Shown one piece after another: positions 60,701-64,000 of a stretch of DNA of 64,000 bases. Source of the DNA: Mucilaginibacter aquaedulcis (lineage in GTDB: Bacteria > Bacteroidota > Bacteroidia > Sphingobacteriales > Sphingobacteriaceae); the NCBI RefSeq assembly GCF_030409325.1, contig NZ_JAUFPR010000002.1, forward strand, positions 1,736,001 through 1,800,000, in the 5' to 3' direction. The notes beneath the pieces are model-generated. The model ran no database searches, was not told where the DNA came from, and saw only the letters and a list, made by a program, of their open reading frames with translations. Each line of letters begins with the position of its first letter. Position 1 is the first letter of the stretch. The translations under genes were made by a program, and so were the position numbers.

Positions 60701-61894
60701 ATGAGCGCATTAAGTACCCGGATCAATAACTTGTCCGAATCTGCAACAATTAAGATGGCCAAAATGGGCCGTGAACTTGCCGCTAAAGGTGTTGACGTGA
60801 TCAGCCTTAGCTTTGGCGAACCTGACTTTCATACCCCTGAACACATTAAGGAGGCTGCAAAGCAGGCCATGGATAAAAACATGACCTACTATACACCGGT
60901 AGCTGGTTACCCTGATCTGCGCAAGGCGGTAGTTGCCAAATTAAAGAACGAGAACAACCTTGATTATGATTTTAGCCAGATAGTAGTTTCAACCGGAGCA
61001 AAACAAGCTATTGCCAATGCGGTATTATGCCTTGTTAACCCAGGCGAAGAGGTGATTATCCCTACCCCTTACTGGGTATCATACTCAGAGGTAGTTAAAC
61101 TTGCCGAAGGTGTGAGTGTTTTCATCAATACCACTGTTGAGCAAAACTTCAAAATAACACCAGAGCAATTAGAGGCTGCTATTACGCCAAAAACCAAGCT
61201 GTTCATGTTTTCATCACCATGTAACCCTACCGGTAGCGTTTACAGCAAAGATGAATTAGAAGGACTGGCTAAAGTATTTGAGAAAAACCCTCATGTTTAC
61301 ATCCTGAGCGACGAGATTTACGAGCACATCAACTTTGTTGATAAACACGAATCAATAGCACAGTTTGATTATATTAAAGACCGTGTGATCATCATCAACG
61401 GATGGTCAAAAGCATTTGCTATGACCGGTTGGAGAATCGGTTATACTGCCTCAAACTCAGAAATTGCTGCTGCCTGCGATAAAATGCAAGGCCAGGTAAC
61501 TTCAGGTACCTGCTCTATAACTCAACGTGCCGGGGTTGCTGCTTATGAAGGTGGCCTGGAAAGCGTGCTTGAGATGCGTGCCGCTTTCAAAAAACGCCGT
61601 GATATTGTTTACAAACTGTTAAGCGAAATTGAAGGTATAAAAGTAAACCTTCCTGATGGAGCGTTTTACTTCTTCCCGAATGTAACTTCATTCTTCGGTA
61701 AAAGCTATAATGGCAAAACCATTAAAGATGCTGACGATTTAAGCATCTACCTGCTTGAAGAAGCACATGTGGCCACTGTAGGCGGCGATTCTTTTGGTGA
61801 TACTACTTCTATTCGCCTGTCATACGCTGCTGCTGAGGATAAGCTAATTGAGGCTATGCGCAGAATTAAAGAAGCTTTAGGAAAATTAGTTTAA
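60701..61894 (+). CDS. aspC: pyridoxal-phosphate aspartate aminotransferase (class Ib)
   Basis: The enzyme moves amino groups between aspartate and 2-oxoglutarate. PLP lysine in NGWSKAFAMTGWRIGY, cofactor-contact Asn in SSPCNPTGSVY, YILSDEIYEHI, and the C-terminal SIRLSYAAAEDK (substrate Arg). 397 residues and the N-terminal VISLSFGEPDFHTP fit the class Ib branch, which may also act on prephenate or aromatic acids. Codon use is regular, suggesting good expression. Confidence 0.92.
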   Translation: MSALSTRINNLSESATIKMAKMGRELAAKGVDVISLSFGEPDFHTPEHIKEAAKQAMDKNMTYYTPVAGYPDLRKAVVAKLKNENNLDYDFSQIVVSTGAKQAIANAVLCLVNPGEEVIIPTPYWVSYSEVVKLAEGVSVFINTTVEQNFKITPEQLEAAITPKTKLFMFSSPCNPTGSVYSKDELEGLAKVFEKNPHVYILSDEIYEHINFVDKHESIAQFDYIKDRVIIINGWSKAFAMTGWRIGYTASNSEIAAACDKMQGQVTSGTCSITQRAGVAAYEGGLESVLEMRAAFKKRRDIVYKLLSEIEGIKVNLPDGAFYFFPNVTSFFGKSYNGKTIKDADDLSIYLLEEAHVATVGGDSFGDTTSIRLSYAAAEDKLIEAMRRIKEALGKLV

Positions 61895-61917
61895 TCTGAC
61901 TCTTAAATTTCCTATAT

Positions 61918-61961
61918 AAAAAACAAAGCCCCGGAGCAAATGCTCCGGGGCTTTGTTTTTT
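61918..61961. terminator. bidirectional terminator between aspC and the outer-membrane protein gene
   Basis: The perfect stem ACAAAGCCCCGGAGCA / TGCTCCGGGGCTTTGT is flanked by A6 and T6. Confidence 0.95.
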
Positions 61962-61975
61962 ATGGTTTAGTAAAA

Positions 61976-62527
61976 TTACAAACCAAATCCGTAAGCTATG
62001 CGTAAACCAACTGTACCATAGTTATTGCTCTGACCAGAGTAATTTTCATAACGTACACCCACATCCCATGATTTAGATGCATAACCTAAACCCGGAGCAA
62101 GAATAAGCTTGGTGTTTTTACTTCCGTCAGCTTCTGCATAAAAATCTTTGGTTTCGAAACCAGCACCTACTTCTGCACCAAAGTATAAATTCTTATTAAA
62201 GAATGCTTTTATACCTGCTTTCACCGGTACCATACCAAATGATGGGTATTTTACATCGGTACCATCACCAATCTTTTTACCAAAAAAGTTATAATAGCCT
62301 GAAGTTAGTGTTAAAGCTAAGTTATCAGCAATTCCGTACTGTAAGCGTGCGGTACCACCTAACCCAATGTTAGAGATATCATGCAAGTTTCCAGTTGGTA
62401 GTAAGCCTTCAACACCTACACCAAAGCGTAACGCATTTTTAGGTACTGATTGAGCTTTTACATTTGTTCCGATGAAGATAGCTAAAGCAGTAAATGCTCC
62501 GGCTATAATTTTTGTCATTGTTTTCAT
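61976..62527 (-). CDS. small outer-membrane beta-barrel protein
   Basis: The signal peptide (KIIAGAFTALAIFIGTNVKA, cut before Q/S) is followed by about 160 residues of alternating strands with aromatic ends (ALRFGVGVEGLLPTG, LALTLTSGYYNFFG, LYFGAEVGAGFETK, VGLRIAYGFGL), the eight-strand OmpA/OmpX-like porin pattern. It ends in a hydrophobic strand as outer-membrane proteins do. The frame also opens 12 codons earlier, where an AAGGAGG sits ten bases before that ATG; the shorter start fits the signal peptide better, so the start is uncertain. Confidence 0.8.
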   Translation of the reverse strand: MKTMTKIIAGAFTALAIFIGTNVKAQSVPKNALRFGVGVEGLLPTGNLHDISNIGLGGTARLQYGIADNLALTLTSGYYNFFGKKIGDGTDVKYPSFGMVPVKAGIKAFFNKNLYFGAEVGAGFETKDFYAEADGSKNTKLILAPGLGYASKSWDVGVRYENYSGQSNNYGTVGLRIAYGFGL

Positions 62528-62923
62528 AGTTGTATATTTTAGTTCTAACTCTACAATTTTCATTGTATTAATCCCTCCTTAACAAATACTTTGCCAGTAT
62601 AATAATTTCACACAATTTTAACAACAACTTCACAAGCACCAGTTTTTAGTCAGCTTATTTTCACCTTATCTTAGTTATTGATTATCAATACCCTTTTAAC
62701 ATCAAGAACCGGTAAAATTATTGGGTATAAATCTTAATTATATTTTAAATAATATTCGGAAAAGTAAAAATGCCAGACTCCATTAGTGTCGGTAAACACT
62801 AAACTTTTGTGCTGTTTTGTCAAAAAATACAGAAAACAGCGATTAATAATAAACCCGCGGCATCAGTAAACAAAAAAGGGAGCCCGTTAAGCGGGCTCCC
62901 TTTTGATATTATCAACCTAACTT
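62528..62923. other. 396-base gap upstream of the barrel gene
   Basis: AT-rich promoter region of the barrel protein, with AAGGAGG (minus strand, 62574-62580), and the terminator of the RND gene at 62872-62905. A short open frame at 62809-63009 overlaps the RND gene and is not called. Confidence 0.5.
62872..62905 (-). terminator. terminator of the RND efflux gene
   Basis: The stem GGGAGCCCG / CGGGCTCCC with four-base loop lies 19 bases after the stop; T6 on the minus strand. Confidence 0.9.
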
Positions 62924-64000
62924 TTAAACTTCAGGTTCGTGGCCCTTTTCTAGCTTATAGTTTTTTTGTAATTCGGCCAGTTTCTCTTTACCATAAGCAA
63001 AGCGAGTGATGATAAAGAATAGTACCGGCACTATAAATATAGCTAACGAGGTAGCTGTAAGCATCCCGCCAAATACTGTCCACCCGATAGTTTGCCTTGC
63101 AACCGCACCTGCTCCTGAAGCAAATAGTAAAGGGGCAACACCCAATATAAATGCCAGCGAGGTCATGATAATAGGGCGTAACCTGAGCCTCACAGCCTCC
63201 AGGGTTGCTTTTTCAAGGTCCCAACCTGCATCTACACGCTCTTTGGCAAACTCAACTATCAGGATGGCGTTTTTGGCCGCCAAACCTATCAGTGTTATCA
63301 AACCTATCTGCGCGTATACGTTATTATCCAAACTCTTATTAAACCACAGGAACAGGATAGCTCCAAACGCGCCCAATGGTACAGCCAGCAGTACTGAAAA
63401 AGGTACCGACCAGCTCTCATACAACGCTGCCAGGAACAGGAACACAAACCCGATAGACAGCATAAAGATGTATATCGTTTTTGAACCTGATAGTTTTTCT
63501 TCCCGGCTCAAGCCAGAAAACTCATAACCATAACCCTGTGGTAAGGTTTTGGCTGCTACCTCTTCAAGTGCTTTCAAGGCATCACCGCTACTATATCCCG
63601 GGGCAGAGTTACCATCGATCTCGGCAGATCTGAACAGGTTATAATGCGAAATCAGAGGCGCATTCTCAATTACCTTATAAGTTGTCAGGGTACTTAATGG
63701 TACCATGGTGCCTGCCTGGTTACGCACAAAGTACTGCCCAATGTTTTGAATATTGGTACGGTAATTTGTATCGGCCTGGGCCAGCACACGGAACGTACGA
63801 CCATACAGGGTTAAGTCATTGATATAAGTACTACCCATGTAAGTTTGTAACGCAGCGTTTACATCAGACAGTTGTACACCCAATCTTTTGGTTTTTTCTC
63901 TGTCGATAGTTAACTGGTATGCCGGTGTGTGCGCGGTGAAAAACGAGAAGGCTTTTGAAATTTCCTTTCGCTTGCTTACCTCGGCTATAAAATTCCGCAT
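62924..64000 (-). CDS. RND (AcrB/HAE1-type) efflux pump, C-terminal part; N-terminus outside the window
   Basis: The frame is open to the window edge; 358 residues are visible. They cover part of the porter/docking domain (RLGVQLSDVNAALQTYMGST, which is the family's repeat-2 TolC-docking segment) and the last six membrane helices. Motifs: KTIYIFMLSIGFVFLFLAALYES, LITLIGLAAKNAILIVEFA and RLRPIIMTSLAFILGVAPL. Such pumps expel drugs or detergents using protons with a membrane-fusion protein and outer-membrane channel, which presumably lie beyond the edge. Confidence 0.93.
   Translation of the reverse strand: MRNFIAEVSKRKEISKAFSFFTAHTPAYQLTIDREKTKRLGVQLSDVNAALQTYMGSTYINDLTLYGRTFRVLAQADTNYRTNIQNIGQYFVRNQAGTMVPLSTLTTYKVIENAPLISHYNLFRSAEIDGNSAPGYSSGDALKALEEVAAKTLPQGYGYEFSGLSREEKLSGSKTIYIFMLSIGFVFLFLAALYESWSVPFSVLLAVPLGAFGAILFLWFNKSLDNNVYAQIGLITLIGLAAKNAILIVEFAKERVDAGWDLEKATLEAVRLRLRPIIMTSLAFILGVAPLLFASGAGAVARQTIGWTVFGGMLTATSLAIFIVPVLFFIITRFAYGKEKLAELQKNYKLEKGHEPEV

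Noticed and set aside
1..64000. tRNA or rRNA genes
   Set aside because: Reading both strands I found no T-loop/acceptor pairing pattern or conserved rRNA words; a tRNAscan run would be decisive.

Overview
The window reads as a chromosomal segment of a Bacteroidota bacterium, most likely of the Sphingobacteriaceae (Mucilaginibacter/Pedobacter type). This is inferred from gene content and signals; no rRNA or database search was available. Supporting signs are promoters of the TAnnTTTG (-7) type and the rarity of Shine-Dalgarno sequences. Others are a SecDF fusion, a BlaR1-type peptidase carrying a TonB C-terminal domain, a eukaryote-type (class II) glutamine synthetase, TlpA/DUF4369 and DUF4412 proteins, and a queuine transglycosylase without the usual zinc cysteines. 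Most of the window is ordinary core genome. No rRNA, tRNA, IS element, prophage or CRISPR array was seen.

Layout. 1-2000: BlaI/BlaR1-type sensor pair. 2.1-4.4 kb (minus): glycosyltransferase, ECF sigma factor, rsmG. 4.8-8.1 kb (plus): tgt, an LptF/G permease, a DMT exporter. 8.1-9.1 kb: an AT-rich stretch with no convincing gene. 9.1-11.3 kb: LapA-domain protein, a frameshifted dehydrogenase, ispE. 11.5-16.5 kb: thyA, a Doc/Fic toxin-antitoxin pair, folA, secDF. 16.7-18.9 kb: type II NADH dehydrogenase and HMG-CoA lyase. 19-24.8 kb (minus): ROK regulator, GH3 beta-glucosidase, a secreted hydrolase and a Crp-like regulator. 24.8-25.7 kb: a macro-domain protein with an encapsulated-ferritin-like protein.

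27.2-33.3 kb holds a molybdenum cofactor cluster (moaD, moaE on plus; moaA, moeA, moaC, mobA, moeZ on minus, converging). 33.5-35.8 kb: galactose genes galT and galM. 36-41 kb: HAD protein, APH-like protein, glutamine-synthetase-like ligase, gamma-glutamylcyclotransferase, class II glutamine synthetase. 41.5-46.8 kb: a histidine-kinase-like protein without ATPase domain, a pseudouridine synthase, two LEA-like charged proteins, an OmpR-type regulator and a thioredoxin lipoprotein. 46.9-51.4 kb: gatB and alaS. 51.6-57 kb: an antitoxin-like orphan, MerR regulator, ComEC, a DUF4412 protein, an LTA-synthase-like sulfatase. 57.2-60.5 kb: a compact operon CDF transporter - Nudix - bioA - putative diiron protein. 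60.7-64 kb: aspartate aminotransferase, a porin-like barrel, and the C-terminal part of an RND efflux pump.

The signals that ordinary annotation does not explain are: an encapsulated-ferritin homologue with all ferroxidase residues but no shell gene beside it; a diiron-type four-helix protein coupled to bioA; a toxin-antitoxin pair placed between thyA and folA; several near-leaderless genes whose -7 box imitates an upstream TTG start; and at least four families of dispersed, self-complementary intergenic repeats.
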